A stretch of 64,000 bases of DNA, taken from NCBI RefSeq assembly GCF_014649995.1, contig NZ_BMUC01000010.1, positions 217,012 to 281,011 of the forward strand, given 5' to 3'. This document shows, piece after piece, positions 42,211-50,724 of this stretch. The stretch is from Streptomyces griseoflavus. GTDB lineage: Bacteria > Actinomycetota > Actinomycetes > Streptomycetales > Streptomycetaceae. Below the pieces are notes generated by a model that searched no databases, was not told the origin of the DNA, and saw nothing but the letters and a program-made list of their open reading frames with translations. Each line of letters begins with the position of its first letter. The first letter of the stretch is position 1. The position numbers and the translations under genes are program-made.

Positions 42211-43074
42211 TCACTTCAGCAGGCGGGACAGCCTGCGGTCGGCCAGCGGCCTGCCGCCGGTCTGGCAGGTGGGGCAGTACTGCAGCGAGGAGTCGCTGAA
42301 GGAGACCTCGCGGATGGTGTCCCCGCACACCGGACAGGCCTCGCCGGTGCGGCCGTGGACCCTGAGGCCGCTCTTCTTCTCGGCCTTCAGCCGCCCGGCC
42401 GCCACCCCCCGCGAGCGTTCCACCGCCTCGGTGAGGGTGATGCGCAGGGCCCCGTACAGCCGGGTGATCTCCTCCGCGCCGAGGGAGCCGGCCGGCTTGT
42501 ACGGGGACATGCGGGCCGCGTGCAGGATCTCGTCGCTGTAGGCGTTCCCGACACCCGCGATGAGGCCCTGGTCCCGCAGCGCGCCCTTGAGGCGACGGCG
42601 CTCCCCCGCCAGCAGGTCCGCCAGGCGCCGCTCGTCGAAGTCGTCGGCCAGCGGGTCCGGGCCCAGCCGGGCGATGCCCGGGACGTCCCCGGGGTCGGCC
42701 ACCACGTACACCGCGAGCCGCTTCTGGGTGCCGGCCTCGGTCAGGTCGAAGCCCGCGCCGGTCTCCAGCGCGACCCGCAGCGCCAGCGGTCCCTTGCCGG
42801 GGCGGGGCGGCCCGCCGGGCAGCGGGTCCTTCCACTGCAGCCAGCCCGCGCGGGCCAGATGGGTGACGAGGTACGGCCCGCCGTCCGTCGCGAGGGCGAG
42901 GAACTTGCCGTACCGGCGTACGGCGGTGACCTCGCGGCCCTCGACCGCCGTGAGCGGCGGGTCGTAGGTCTTCAGGACGCTGATCGCCACGGGCAGCACC
43001 CGGACGATCTCGTGGCCGGTCAGGTGCTCGGAGAGGAAGTCCTTGAGCGCCTCGACCTCAGGGAGTTCCGGCAT
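42211..43074 (-). CDS. Fpg/Nei-family DNA glycosylase
   Basis: 287 aa. Base-excision repair glycosylase/AP lyase. The N-terminus MPELPEVEALKDFL provides the catalytic Pro and Glu after Met removal. The H2TH helix is GLIAGVGNAYSDEILHAARMSP. The C-terminal zinc finger is CPVCGDTI ... YCPTCQTGGRPL. Substrate preference (oxidised purine or pyrimidine) cannot be assigned from these motifs. Confidence 0.93.
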   Translation of the reverse strand: MPELPEVEALKDFLSEHLTGHEIVRVLPVAISVLKTYDPPLTAVEGREVTAVRRYGKFLALATDGGPYLVTHLARAGWLQWKDPLPGGPPRPGKGPLALRVALETGAGFDLTEAGTQKRLAVYVVADPGDVPGIARLGPDPLADDFDERRLADLLAGERRRLKGALRDQGLIAGVGNAYSDEILHAARMSPYKPAGSLGAEEITRLYGALRITLTEAVERSRGVAAGRLKAEKKSGLRVHGRTGEACPVCGDTIREVSFSDSSLQYCPTCQTGGRPLADRRLSRLLK

Positions 43075-43105
43075 ACGACAAGAGTGCCACCAGGCACCGG
43101 TGAGG

Positions 43106-45202
43106 TCAGGCCGGCTCGGCCTCCTTGCCCACCACGAACTCGCTCCACACGCACTTGCCGCCGCCCCGCGCCTCCACGCCCCAGGCGTCGGTGAGCATCT
43201 CGACCAGGAGCAGCCCCCTGCCGGAGACGCCCGACTCGCCGGCCTCGCGGCGGCGCGGCAGGGCACTGGAGGAGTCCTCGACCTCCACGCGCAGGCGCCG
43301 GTCCTTGCCGGTGAGGACCCTGAGGGTGACCGCGGCGGTGCCCTCGGTGTGCATCAGCACGTTGGTGATCATCTCGTCGGCGACCAGCTCGATCTCGTCG
43401 GCCCGGTCCCCCGCGCCCCAGGCGCCGACCGCCGTACGGATCATGCGGCGGGTCTCGGAGAGGGCCCGGGGGTCGCCGGGCGGCACGTACTGCTTGAGCC
43501 GGCCGCCGGAGCGCGGGCTGTCCAGGGCCCGCCGGCGCAGCAGGAGCAGCGCCACGTCGTCGTCACCACCGCGTTCCTCGGCGACGTCGATGAGCCGGTC
43601 GGCGAGGTCGCGCACGTCGTCGGGGCCGACGGTGATCAGGGCGGCCAGGGTCTCCATGCCGTCGTCCAGATCGGCGCCCGGCTGTTCGACCAGTCCGTCG
43701 GTGCACAGCAGCAGGGTGTCGCCGGGGTCGAGCTCTATCGTGCCGACCGGGTAGTCGAGCCCGCCGAACTCCGCGGACAGGCCGAGCGGCAGCCCGCCGG
43801 GGACGGGCACGCGGTGACAGGAGCCGTCGTTGCGGCGCACCAGCGGGTCGATGTGGCCGGCCCGCACCACCTGGAACACGCCGGTCGACAGGTCGGCCTC
43901 GGCGTAGAGACAGGTCGCGGAGCGGTCGGTGTCCAGCTCGTCCAGGAAGACGGAGGCGCGGGCCATCACGGTGGGCGGCGGATGCCCCTCCGCCGCGTAG
44001 GCCCGCAGGACGATGCGCAGCTGCCCCATGACGGCGGCGGCGTGCGTGTCGTGGCCCTGGACGTCCCCGATGACGGCACCGACCCGGCCGCCGGGCAGCG
44101 GGATCAGGTCGTACCAGTCGCCGCCGATGTCCCGGCCGAACGTGCCGCCGATGGCGGCGGCACGGTAGCGCACGGCGAGGTCGGCGCCGGGCACGCTGGG
44201 GATGGTGCGGGGCAGCATGGCCTGCTGCAGTCCCTGGGCGAGGTCCATCTCCTGCTCGTAGAACATCGCGCGCTGCAGACTCTGCGCGATGCTGCTGCCC
44301 AGGGCGACCAGGATGTTGCGTTCCTCGGACGAGAAGCCGTGCCGGTCGCTGTAGAGCAGGCCCATGGCGCCGATCGGCCGGCCCTGGACGATGAGCGGCA
44401 GGTAGGCGGCCGAGGTGATGTGCAGGCCCGTGATGCCCTGCCAGAGCCCCGGGTAGCGCGCGGAGAACTCCTCCGGTGACTCGATGAAGCACGGGCCCAG
44501 GGTCCGTACCACCTCGCTCATCGGGTACGGCTCGTCTATCCGGGTGATGCGGGTGCCCTCGACGAAGCTGCCGTCGGGTCCCTCGGCGATGAGCCGGATC
44601 CGGCCCGCCTCGACCAGTCCCATGACGAGGCTGGTGGCGCCCAGATGGGTGAGCCCGTGGGTGTCCTTCAGGGCGTCGATGACCTCCCGCACGGTGCGGG
44701 CGTGGGCGAGGGCGGCGGTGGCGAGCTGGACGATGTTGGTCTGCCGGCGGCGGGCGTCCTCCTGCTCGGCCTGCGCGCGCCGGGCCTCGGTGTCGCTCAG
44801 CTCCTGCGTGGCGTCCCGGACGATGCCGATGACGCGGCGGGGCCTGCCGGTCTCATCCCGGCGGATGTAGCCCTGGGTGTGGGTCCAGCGCAGCTCGCCG
44901 TCGCGGCGGCGGACCCGGAAGTAGGCGCCGTAGTTCTCGCTGCCGTCCTTCAGGGCCTGTGAGACGGCAGCGTCCAGCCGCCGGGCCTCGCCGGGCGGCA
45001 CCCGCTTCCCCAGGGTCTCGGGCCGGTCGTCGTACTCGTCGGGGCGCACGTCGAAGATCTCGTGCGCCTGGGCATCCATCTGCATGACCCCGGCGTCCAG
45101 ATCCCAGTCGAAGCTGCCCATGCGGTTGAGCACCAGGATCGGATCCGGGTGGTCCGGCCAGTCGTCCGGGAGTGACAGGGGGCTCGCTCCCCGATCAGAC
45201 AT
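43106..45202 (-). CDS. PAS-GAF-PP2C (SpoIIE)-HATPase signalling phosphatase
   Basis: 698 aa. N-terminal PAS/PAC (about 20-140), GAF (about 150-310), PP2C-type SpoIIE phosphatase (about 330-555; IGGDWYDLIPLPGGRVGAVIGDVQGHD, LLLCTDGLVEQPGADLDDG) and a C-terminal anti-sigma-type HATPase domain (about 575-695; EIELVADEMITNVLMHTEG and VSGRGLLLVEML). A typical Streptomyces multi-domain regulator combining an anti-anti-sigma phosphatase with a switch kinase domain. No partner anti-anti-sigma gene adjoins. ATG 45202. Confidence 0.93.
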   Translation of the reverse strand: MSDRGASPLSLPDDWPDHPDPILVLNRMGSFDWDLDAGVMQMDAQAHEIFDVRPDEYDDRPETLGKRVPPGEARRLDAAVSQALKDGSENYGAYFRVRRRDGELRWTHTQGYIRRDETGRPRRVIGIVRDATQELSDTEARRAQAEQEDARRRQTNIVQLATAALAHARTVREVIDALKDTHGLTHLGATSLVMGLVEAGRIRLIAEGPDGSFVEGTRITRIDEPYPMSEVVRTLGPCFIESPEEFSARYPGLWQGITGLHITSAAYLPLIVQGRPIGAMGLLYSDRHGFSSEERNILVALGSSIAQSLQRAMFYEQEMDLAQGLQQAMLPRTIPSVPGADLAVRYRAAAIGGTFGRDIGGDWYDLIPLPGGRVGAVIGDVQGHDTHAAAVMGQLRIVLRAYAAEGHPPPTVMARASVFLDELDTDRSATCLYAEADLSTGVFQVVRAGHIDPLVRRNDGSCHRVPVPGGLPLGLSAEFGGLDYPVGTIELDPGDTLLLCTDGLVEQPGADLDDGMETLAALITVGPDDVRDLADRLIDVAEERGGDDDVALLLLRRRALDSPRSGGRLKQYVPPGDPRALSETRRMIRTAVGAWGAGDRADEIELVADEMITNVLMHTEGTAAVTLRVLTGKDRRLRVEVEDSSSALPRRREAGESGVSGRGLLLVEMLTDAWGVEARGGGKCVWSEFVVGKEAEPA

Positions 45203-45346
45203 GGGGCCACCTTGCCAGTTCTCGCGCGATTCTTCGACCGCTGGGGCCCTCCTCTTTCCCTCCCGCCACGGGATTCCCGCACCTCGCGGTGGTATACGGA
45301 GGGTGGCAGCGGTGCGGGGGGACGACGGCGGAGGGAGCGCGGGACC

Positions 45347-46768
45347 GTGGAGTGGTTCACCGCATCCGACTACTGGCTGAGCCGGCTGGTCTTCCAGCGG
45401 GCGCTGGCCGGGCTGTACCTGGTCGCGTTCCTGACGGCGGCACTGCAGTTCCGTGCGCTGATCGGGGAGCGCGGGATGCTCCCGGTGCCGCGTCACGTGG
45501 AACGGGTGCCGTTCCGCCGGTCTCCGAGCCTTTTCCACTGGCACTACTCGGACCGGTTCTTCGCCGGGTGCGCCTGGGCGGGCTGCGCGGTGTCGGCGGC
45601 GCTGCTCGCCGGGCTCGACTCGCTGCTTCCGCTGTGGGGCGGGATGCTGCTGTGGCTGGTGCCGTGGGCGCTGTACCTGTCGGTCGTCAATGTGGGGCAG
45701 ACCTGGTACGCGTTCGGCTGGGAGTCGCTGCTGCTCGAGGTCGGCTTCCTCGCCGTGTTCCTCGGCAACGACGAGGTGGCGCCGCCGGTCGTGGTGCTGT
45801 TCCTGCTGCGGTGGGTCCTGTTCCGGGTGGAGTTCGGCGCGGGCCTGATCAAGATGCGCGGTGACGCGTGCTGGCGGAAGCTGACCTGCCTGGACCACCA
45901 TCACGAGACGCAGCCGATGCCGGGGCCGCTGAGCTGGTTCTTCCACCATCTGCCGAAGCCCCTGCACCGGGTCGAGGTGGCGGCGAACCATGTCACCCAG
46001 CTGGTCGTGCCGTTCCTGCTGTTCGCCCCGCAGCCGGTCGCCGGGGCCGCCGCCGCGCTGATGATCGTCACGCAGCTGTGGCTGGTGCTGTCCGGCAACT
46101 TCGCCTGGCTGAACTGGGTGACGATCGTGCTGGCCCTGCCGGTGATCGCGTTCCCCTCCGACGCGCCGGCGGTGCCCGGCGCCCCGTTGTGGTACGTGGT
46201 GGTCGTCCTCGCGGTGTCCGCCCTGCTGCTGGGCCTGTCCTGGCAGCCGGTGCGCAACATGCTCTCCCGCCGCCAGGTGATGAACCGCTCCTTCGACCCG
46301 CTGCACCTGGTCAACACCTACGGGGCGTTCGGCAGCGTCAGCCGGGTCCGCTACGAGGTGGTCGTGGAGGGCACGGCGGACGAGGTGCCCCGGGAGGACG
46401 GCGACTGGCGGGCGTACGAGTTCAAGGGCAAGCCGGGTGATCCCCGGCGCTGGCCGCGCCAGTTCGCCCCGTACCACCTGCGGCTCGACTGGCTGATGTG
46501 GTTCGCCGCGCTGTCGCCCGCCTACGCCGGCCCGTGGTTCGGGGTGCTGGTGGAGCGGCTGCTGGAGAACGACCGGGACACGCTCAGGCTGCTGCGCCGC
46601 TCTCCGTTCCCCGCGGGCGCCCCGCCCCGCCACATCCGCGCCCGCCTCTTCCGCTACCGCTACACGACCTGGCGGGAACTGCGGGAGACGGGCGCGTGCT
46701 GGCAGCGCACGTACGTGCGGGAGTTCCTGCCGCCGACCCGGCTGGCGGAGGCGGATCAGGGGCCGTAG
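45347..46768 (+). CDS. Lipase maturation factor-family (LMF) membrane protein
   Basis: 473 aa from GTG 45347, preceded by GGAGGGAG. Polytopic membrane protein with LMF-family hallmarks: SRLVFQRALAGLYLVAFL, FGWESLLLEVGFLAVFL, RWVLFRVEFGAGLIKMRGD, CWRKLTCLDHHHETQPMPGPLSW, and the family C-terminal block NTYGAFGSVSRVRYEVVVEGT ... PYHLRLDWLMWFAAL. In animals LMF1 folds lipases; the bacterial function is unknown. Divergent from the SpoIIE-type gene. Confidence 0.9.
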   Translation: MEWFTASDYWLSRLVFQRALAGLYLVAFLTAALQFRALIGERGMLPVPRHVERVPFRRSPSLFHWHYSDRFFAGCAWAGCAVSAALLAGLDSLLPLWGGMLLWLVPWALYLSVVNVGQTWYAFGWESLLLEVGFLAVFLGNDEVAPPVVVLFLLRWVLFRVEFGAGLIKMRGDACWRKLTCLDHHHETQPMPGPLSWFFHHLPKPLHRVEVAANHVTQLVVPFLLFAPQPVAGAAAALMIVTQLWLVLSGNFAWLNWVTIVLALPVIAFPSDAPAVPGAPLWYVVVVLAVSALLLGLSWQPVRNMLSRRQVMNRSFDPLHLVNTYGAFGSVSRVRYEVVVEGTADEVPREDGDWRAYEFKGKPGDPRRWPRQFAPYHLRLDWLMWFAALSPAYAGPWFGVLVERLLENDRDTLRLLRRSPFPAGAPPRHIRARLFRYRYTTWRELRETGACWQRTYVREFLPPTRLAEADQGP

Positions 46769-46846
46769 ACGCGGGTGGCGGTGGTGCGGAAGAGCCGCGG
46801 GAGGACGGGGCGGCGGCCGCGCCGGCGGCGGGCCCGCCTGCGGATC

Positions 46847-46876
46847 TTGCCGGGACCGGGCGGGCGGGTCTAGGGT
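46847..46876 (+). promoter_or_regulatory. HrdB-like promoter for the VOC leader
   Basis: TTGCCG (46847-46852) and TAGGGT (46871-46876) with 18-nt spacing. The transcript would start at or next to the GTG at 46884, giving a leaderless first cistron. Confidence 0.45.
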
Positions 46877-46883
46877 CGGCCGG

Positions 46884-46940
46884 GTGACTGCCGGGTCGGC
46901 CGTGGGCCATTCACGCAAGGCGCTCCCGGCCTCGGTGTGA
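46884..46940 (+). CDS. Putative leaderless 18-residue upstream peptide
   Basis: GTG at 46884 opens an 18-codon frame (MTAGSAVGHSRKALPASV, stop TGA 46938-46940). It starts 7 nt after a TAGGGT -10-like element, the usual spacing for leaderless translation in Streptomyces. No ribosome site precedes it. It is not rich in one amino acid, so classical amino-acid attenuation is not obvious. It may act on the downstream VOC gene 128 nt away or be fortuitous. Confidence 0.35.
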   Translation: MTAGSAVGHSRKALPASV

Positions 46941-47068
46941 GGCCGGTGCGGGGTGCTCCCCCGCCCGGGCGAGGCCGTGGCCCGCCCGCTCTCCGCGTTC
47001 CCCTTCCCGCCGCGCCCCGTGTGCGCGGAGCCATCCCTCGGAGATCAGAACCGGAGACGTGTCCAGCC

Positions 47069-47464
47069 ATGCCCGGAACACCGCACATCGAGTTGAACCA
47101 CACCGCCGTCAACGCCCGTGACCGCCGGGCCTCCGCCGAGTTCCTCGCCGGGATCCTGGGGCTCGAAGTCGGCGCCCCGTTCGGTCCGTTCCTCCCGGTC
47201 GACCTGGGCAACGGCGTGACCCTCGACTACTACGAGACGCGACAGGAGCCGGTCCAGTCCCAGCACTACGCGTTCCTCGTGCCGGAGGACCGGTTCGACG
47301 CCATGATCGGCCGTCTGGAGGCGGCCGGGGTGACCTACTACGCGGACCCCCGGCACACCGAGCCGGGCAGGGTCAACCGCCTCTTCGGCGGCCGTGGCGC
47401 CTACTTCGAGGACCCGGACGGCCACAACATGGAGATCATGACCCGCCCGTACGCCCGGCCCTGA
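47069..47464 (+). CDS. VOC-family (glyoxalase/dioxygenase fold) protein
   Basis: 131 aa. Begins IELNHTAVNARDRRASAEFLAGILGLE, with YAFLVPEDRFDAMIGRLEAAGVTYY and the C-terminal FEDPDGHNMEIMTRP. Metal-ligand candidates: His in ELNH, His in SQHYAF and Glu in MEIM. Probably a metal-dependent enzyme or ligand/drug-binding protein; substrate unknown. The GGAG ribosome site is about 12 nt from ATG 47069, longer than usual. Confidence 0.85.
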   Translation: MPGTPHIELNHTAVNARDRRASAEFLAGILGLEVGAPFGPFLPVDLGNGVTLDYYETRQEPVQSQHYAFLVPEDRFDAMIGRLEAAGVTYYADPRHTEPGRVNRLFGGRGAYFEDPDGHNMEIMTRPYARP

Positions 47465-47479
47465 CGCCCGGCGCCGGGG

Positions 47480-47962
47480 TCACAGCGCCCTGTACATGAT
47501 GTGGAGTCCCACGAAGCCGTGCCGGGGGTGGTCGAACGCCTCGGGCACGGTGCCCAGGATCGTGAAGCCGAGCGAAGCCCACAGCGCCACGGCGGGGTTG
47601 GTCTCGACGACGGCGTTGAACACCATGCCCCGGTAGCCGGCGTCGCGCGCCCGGGTCAGGACGTGTCCGGCGAGGAGCCGGCCGACACCCCGGCCGGCCC
47701 GGTCGGGATCCACCATGAAACCGGCGTTGGCGATCCGCGCGGCGGCACCGCCGTAGTTGGGGGTGAGGTAGGCGGAGGCCACGACCGCACCGTCGTCGTC
47801 CTCGACGACGTACACCTGCTTCGCCGGGTTCATCCACAGGTCCCGGGCGGCCTCCTCGGAGGTGCCCGGGTCCCAGGCGTAGGTCTCACCGGCGGCGACG
47901 ATACGGTGCCAGAACGGCCAGATGCGCGGCCAGTCGCCGGGGGACGCTTCCCTGATCAGCAT
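47480..47962 (-). CDS. GNAT-family N-acetyltransferase
   Basis: 160 aa from ATG 47962. Acetyl-CoA loop: FMVDPDRAGRGVGRLLAGHVLTRARDAGY; the N-terminus is IREASPGDWPRIWPFWHRIVAAGETYAW, similar to phosphinothricin/Pat-like GNATs. C-terminal FVGLHIMYRAL. The substrate is unknown. Convergent with the VOC gene with a 15-bp gap. Confidence 0.9.
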   Translation of the reverse strand: MLIREASPGDWPRIWPFWHRIVAAGETYAWDPGTSEEAARDLWMNPAKQVYVVEDDDGAVVASAYLTPNYGGAAARIANAGFMVDPDRAGRGVGRLLAGHVLTRARDAGYRGMVFNAVVETNPAVALWASLGFTILGTVPEAFDHPRHGFVGLHIMYRAL

Positions 47963-48009
47963 GGGTGCGAGTCTGGCACGCACGCGCGAGGGCCGAGCGG
48001 GCGCCCCTG

Positions 48010-48183
48010 TCAGTCGACGCTGGGCAGGATGTGCGGCTCGGCGAGGTCGTCCTCGTAGCCGGCGAGGCGGATCGGGGCCGAACGGGCCCACACGTCGAGG
48101 CAGCCGAGCTCTCCGGCCTTGCGGCGGGGACGCTGGAGGCATTCCGTGGGGGACTCTTCGCGTTGCGTCTGCTCCGGTGTCAC
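48010..48183 (-). CDS. 57-aa microprotein, unrecognised
   Basis: GTG 48183 with GGAG 5-6 nt upstream, stop TGA 48012-48010. The translation is hydrophilic, with an Arg/Lys-rich middle (RPRRKAGELGCLDVWARSAP) and an acidic, ordered-looking C-terminus (IRLAGYEDDLAEPHILPSVD). Two Cys (15 and 28). Third-position GC fits a real Streptomyces gene. It sits 47 bp upstream of the GNAT gene on the same strand and may share its transcript. From memory, similar tails (LAGYEDDLAEPHILPSVD-like) occur in other streptomycetes; I cannot assign a function. Confidence 0.6.
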   Translation of the reverse strand: MTPEQTQREESPTECLQRPRRKAGELGCLDVWARSAPIRLAGYEDDLAEPHILPSVD

Positions 48184-48652
48184 CGCGCACTCCTTATGTG
48201 TCGGTCACCCTGGGGACGTACCGCGTCGGCCCGGTGCCTGGCGCCCGACGTCCGCTCGGGTCATAGTCGATAGCCGTTCGGACGCGGTGGCGCCGGTGTC
48301 TCGGGGAAGAGCGGGCCGTTGTGAACCGGCTGGTCCCAGACGGACCGTGGGTGCGGGTAGAACCCTTTCTGCTGTCCGTCCGCCCCAGGGTAACCAAATG
48401 AGCGGCCCCCCGCTCGATGGGGCTCGGAACCGGCGGTGACAATGTCGCGACGGGGCGTAAGCAATCAACCCCCATATGCGGCTATATCCGCATCACCGCA
48501 CACCGCACATTCACCCGATCGGACTACGTGGGCGTCGACGTTTTCGACAAGGCGGTCTGGTCACGGCGCAGTTCAGATCCCGTTGGCCGGCCCGCAAACT
48601 CGGCATGGTCTGCTGCCGCACGGCAACGGCTGTCTCCCGGGAGGACCGGCGC
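48184..48652. other. Long divergent intergenic region
   Basis: No gene is supported. Contains a short hairpin GAGCGG-CCCC-CCGCTC (48400-48415), an AT-containing palindrome at 48476-48493, and presumably promoters for the microprotein/GNAT unit and the HD-type gene. No clear sigma consensus could be assigned. Confidence 0.5.
48476..48493. promoter_or_regulatory. Palindrome upstream of the HD-type gene
   Basis: ATGCGGCTATATCCGCAT has 6-bp arms ATGCGG / CCGCAT around CTATAT. It lies about 160 bp before the gene at 48653 and is a candidate operator; the cognate protein is unknown. Confidence 0.4.
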
Positions 48653-49147
48653 ATGGAACTGCGCACCGTCGAGGAGCTGATGGACCTGCTGCACGCGTGC
48701 CGGGGTACGCGGGCCGGCCGGACGGGCCACGGCGGCGCCCCGGCCGACACGTGCGAACACGCCCTGCGGACCGCGGCGCTGCTGCGCCGGGGCCGCCCCG
48801 CCGACAAGGAACTCCAGGTGGCCGGCCTGGTGCTGCCCGTCGGCCGGCTGCCGTGGTCCGGCGCTACCGCGGCCGGAGCCGACCGTGCGGCGGACGCGGT
48901 ACGGGCACTGCTCGGTGAGCGGGTCGCCGGCCTGGTCCGTCACCGTCCCCGGTACGACCTGCCCGCCGGGGACGACCTCCTCGCCCTGCGCGAGGCGGAC
49001 GAGGAGGCCCGTACGGCCCGCTTCGACGCCGGTGTCCTGGAGGACTGGCGTACCGTGCTGGAACTGCTGGCGGCGCGCGACCACGCCCGGTCACGGTCGG
49101 CTGACGGCCCCGGAGGCCGCCGCCTTCACCACCGGCCGGGCGCGTAG
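48653..49147 (+). CDS. Degenerate HD-domain-like protein
   Basis: 164 aa from ATG 48653, GGGAGGACC upstream. The helical layout ELRTVEELMDLLHACRG ... CEHALRTAALLRRGRPADKELQVAGLVLPVG resembles small HD phosphohydrolases/oxygenases of the PhnZ type. However, the expected HD pair (LLHDIG) reads VLPVG, so the metal-binding His-Asp is missing. A later LVRHRPRYDLP ... ALREADEEA block also fits the family. Likely non-catalytic. The 3' end overlaps the convergent SDR gene by 22 bp. Confidence 0.65.
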   Translation: MELRTVEELMDLLHACRGTRAGRTGHGGAPADTCEHALRTAALLRRGRPADKELQVAGLVLPVGRLPWSGATAAGADRAADAVRALLGERVAGLVRHRPRYDLPAGDDLLALREADEEARTARFDAGVLEDWRTVLELLAARDHARSRSADGPGGRRLHHRPGA

Positions 49148-50619
49148 TCCTTCATGAAGACGCCGTACAGGTCCTCGCCCGCCTCGCCGCGCACGATCGG
49201 GTCGTAGACGCGGGCCGCGCCGTCGACCAGGTCGAGCGGGGCGTGGAAGCCGGCGTCGGCGAGGCGCAGCTTGTCGAAGTGGGGGCGCTCGTCGGTGATC
49301 CAGCCGGTGTCGACCGAGGTCATCAGGATGCGGTCGGCGTCGAACATCTCCTGGGCGCTGGTCCGCGTCACCATGTTCATGGCCGCCTTGGCCGCGTTGG
49401 TGTTGGGGTGCCCGGCGCCCTTGTAGCCGCGGTCGAACACGCCTTCCATGGCGGAGACGTTGACCACGTAGGCGCGTCCGGCGGGGGCCCGGCGGGCGGC
49501 CTCGGCCATGGCCGGCCGGAGCTTGCTGATGAGGATGAACGGCGCCGTGTAGTTGCACAGCTGGGTCTCCAGCAGCTCCACCGGGGAGATCTGCTCGATG
49601 GTCTGCACCCAGGTGTTGGATTCGACGACGTCGGGGAGCAGACCGCCCGCGTCGATGGCGGTGCCGTCACGGTGCCGGACCACGCTGGCGTTGCCCGCGA
49701 CCAGGGCGAGGTCGGCGACCTTCTGCGGGTCGAGGCCGCCGGCCCCGACGGGCAGCGCGGTCAGTCCGTCGACGGCGCCGGAGTTGAAGGCGCCGATGAC
49801 GTGGTGGGCGGGCAGCTCACCGGCCGGGAGGGGGGCGCTCTCGCCCTCGACGAGCGCGGCGTACGCGGACGGCAGCCGGCGCACGGTCTGCGTGGCGTTG
49901 TTGATCAGGATGTCCAGCGGGCCCTGCTCGGCGACCTGGTCGGCGAGCGCGACGGCCTGGCCCGGGTCGCGCAGGTCGATGCCGACGACCTCGAGGCGGT
50001 GCATCCAGTCCGCGGAGTCGTCCATGGCCTTGAAGCGGCGGATGGCGTCCTTGGGGAACCGCGTGGTGATCGTGGTGTGGGCACCGTCACGCAGCAGCCG
50101 CAGCGCGATGTACATGCCGATCTTGGCGCGTCCGCCGGTGAGGAGCGCCCGCTTGCCGGTGAGGTCGGCGCGGGCGTCACGCCGTGCGCGGTTCTCGGCG
50201 GCGCACTTCCGGCAGAGCTGGTGGTAGAAGTAGTCGACCTCGACGTACCGGGTCTTGCAGGTGTAGCAGGACCGCGGGCGCTGGAGTATCCCGGCGATCT
50301 TCCCCGGCTCCACCCGGGAGGAGGGCAGGATGCCCTCGGTCTCGTCGTCGATGCGCTCGGCGGAGCCGGTGGCGGTGGCCTCGGTGACGGCCTTGTCGTG
50401 CGCGGTCTTGGCGGCCCGGCGCTCCTGGCGGCGGCGCTGCTTGACCGTGCGGTAGATGTGCGAGGTGGCCCGGCGGACCGCGATGGCGTCCGGATGGTCG
50501 ACGTCGAGTTCGTCGAGTTCCTCGAGCACACCGAGGCAGACGGCGAGCCGTTCCGGGTCGATGCCGGGCCCGTATGCCACCGCGTCCGTGGCCTCGGGGC
50601 CGTCCTGTGTCACCGTCAT
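49126..50619 (-). CDS. Zinc-ribbon SDR-fold fusion protein
   Basis: 497 aa. N-terminal helical region (1-115), a four-Cys zinc ribbon [22 protein letters not shown] (about 117-139), then a Rossmann SDR domain ([31 protein letters not shown]). The usual YxxxK is replaced: the segment reads [12 protein letters not shown], with Thr where Tyr is expected four residues before Lys. Members of this family occur in actinobacteria and fungi; function unknown. ATG 50619. Confidence 0.85.
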   Translation of the reverse strand: MTVTQDGPEATDAVAYGPGIDPERLAVCLGVLEELDELDVDHPDAIAVRRATSHIYRTVKQRRRQERRAAKTAHDKAVTEATATGSAERIDDETEGILPSSRVEPGKIAGILQRPRSCYTCKTRYVEVDYFYHQLCRKCAAENRARRDARADLTGKRALLTGGRAKIGMYIALRLLRDGAHTTITTRFPKDAIRRFKAMDDSADWMHRLEVVGIDLRDPGQAVALADQVAEQGPLDILINNATQTVRRLPSAYAALVEGESAPLPAGELPAHHVIGAFNSGAVDGLTALPVGAGGLDPQKVADLALVAGNASVVRHRDGTAIDAGGLLPDVVESNTWVQTIEQISPVELLETQLCNYTAPFILISKLRPAMAEAARRAPAGRAYVVNVSAMEGVFDRGYKGAGHPNTNAAKAAMNMVTRTSAQEMFDADRILMTSVDTGWITDERPHFDKLRLADAGFHAPLDLVDGAARVYDPIVRGEAGEDLYGVFMKDYAPGRW

Positions 50620-50724
50620 CGCCGCTGCCGTTTCCCGCTCTGCTTCTCGCGGCGCTCCGTTCGCGTCCGCTGTCGAACGGGGGATTTTACGGAGCGCCGG
50701 GCCGGAGCGGCAAACCCGTGCCCC

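Larger units (their letters stand above)
46769..47068. other. Leader region of the VOC gene with promoter, upstream peptide and hairpin
   Basis: After the LMF stop this gap carries a promoter-like pair (46847-46876), an 18-codon open frame (46884-46940) and a hairpin GCGGGG-TGCTC-CCCCGC (46948-46964) right after its stop, followed by more GC-rich leader up to the VOC start at 47069. Together they resemble an attenuator-type leader; none is proven. Confidence 0.45.
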
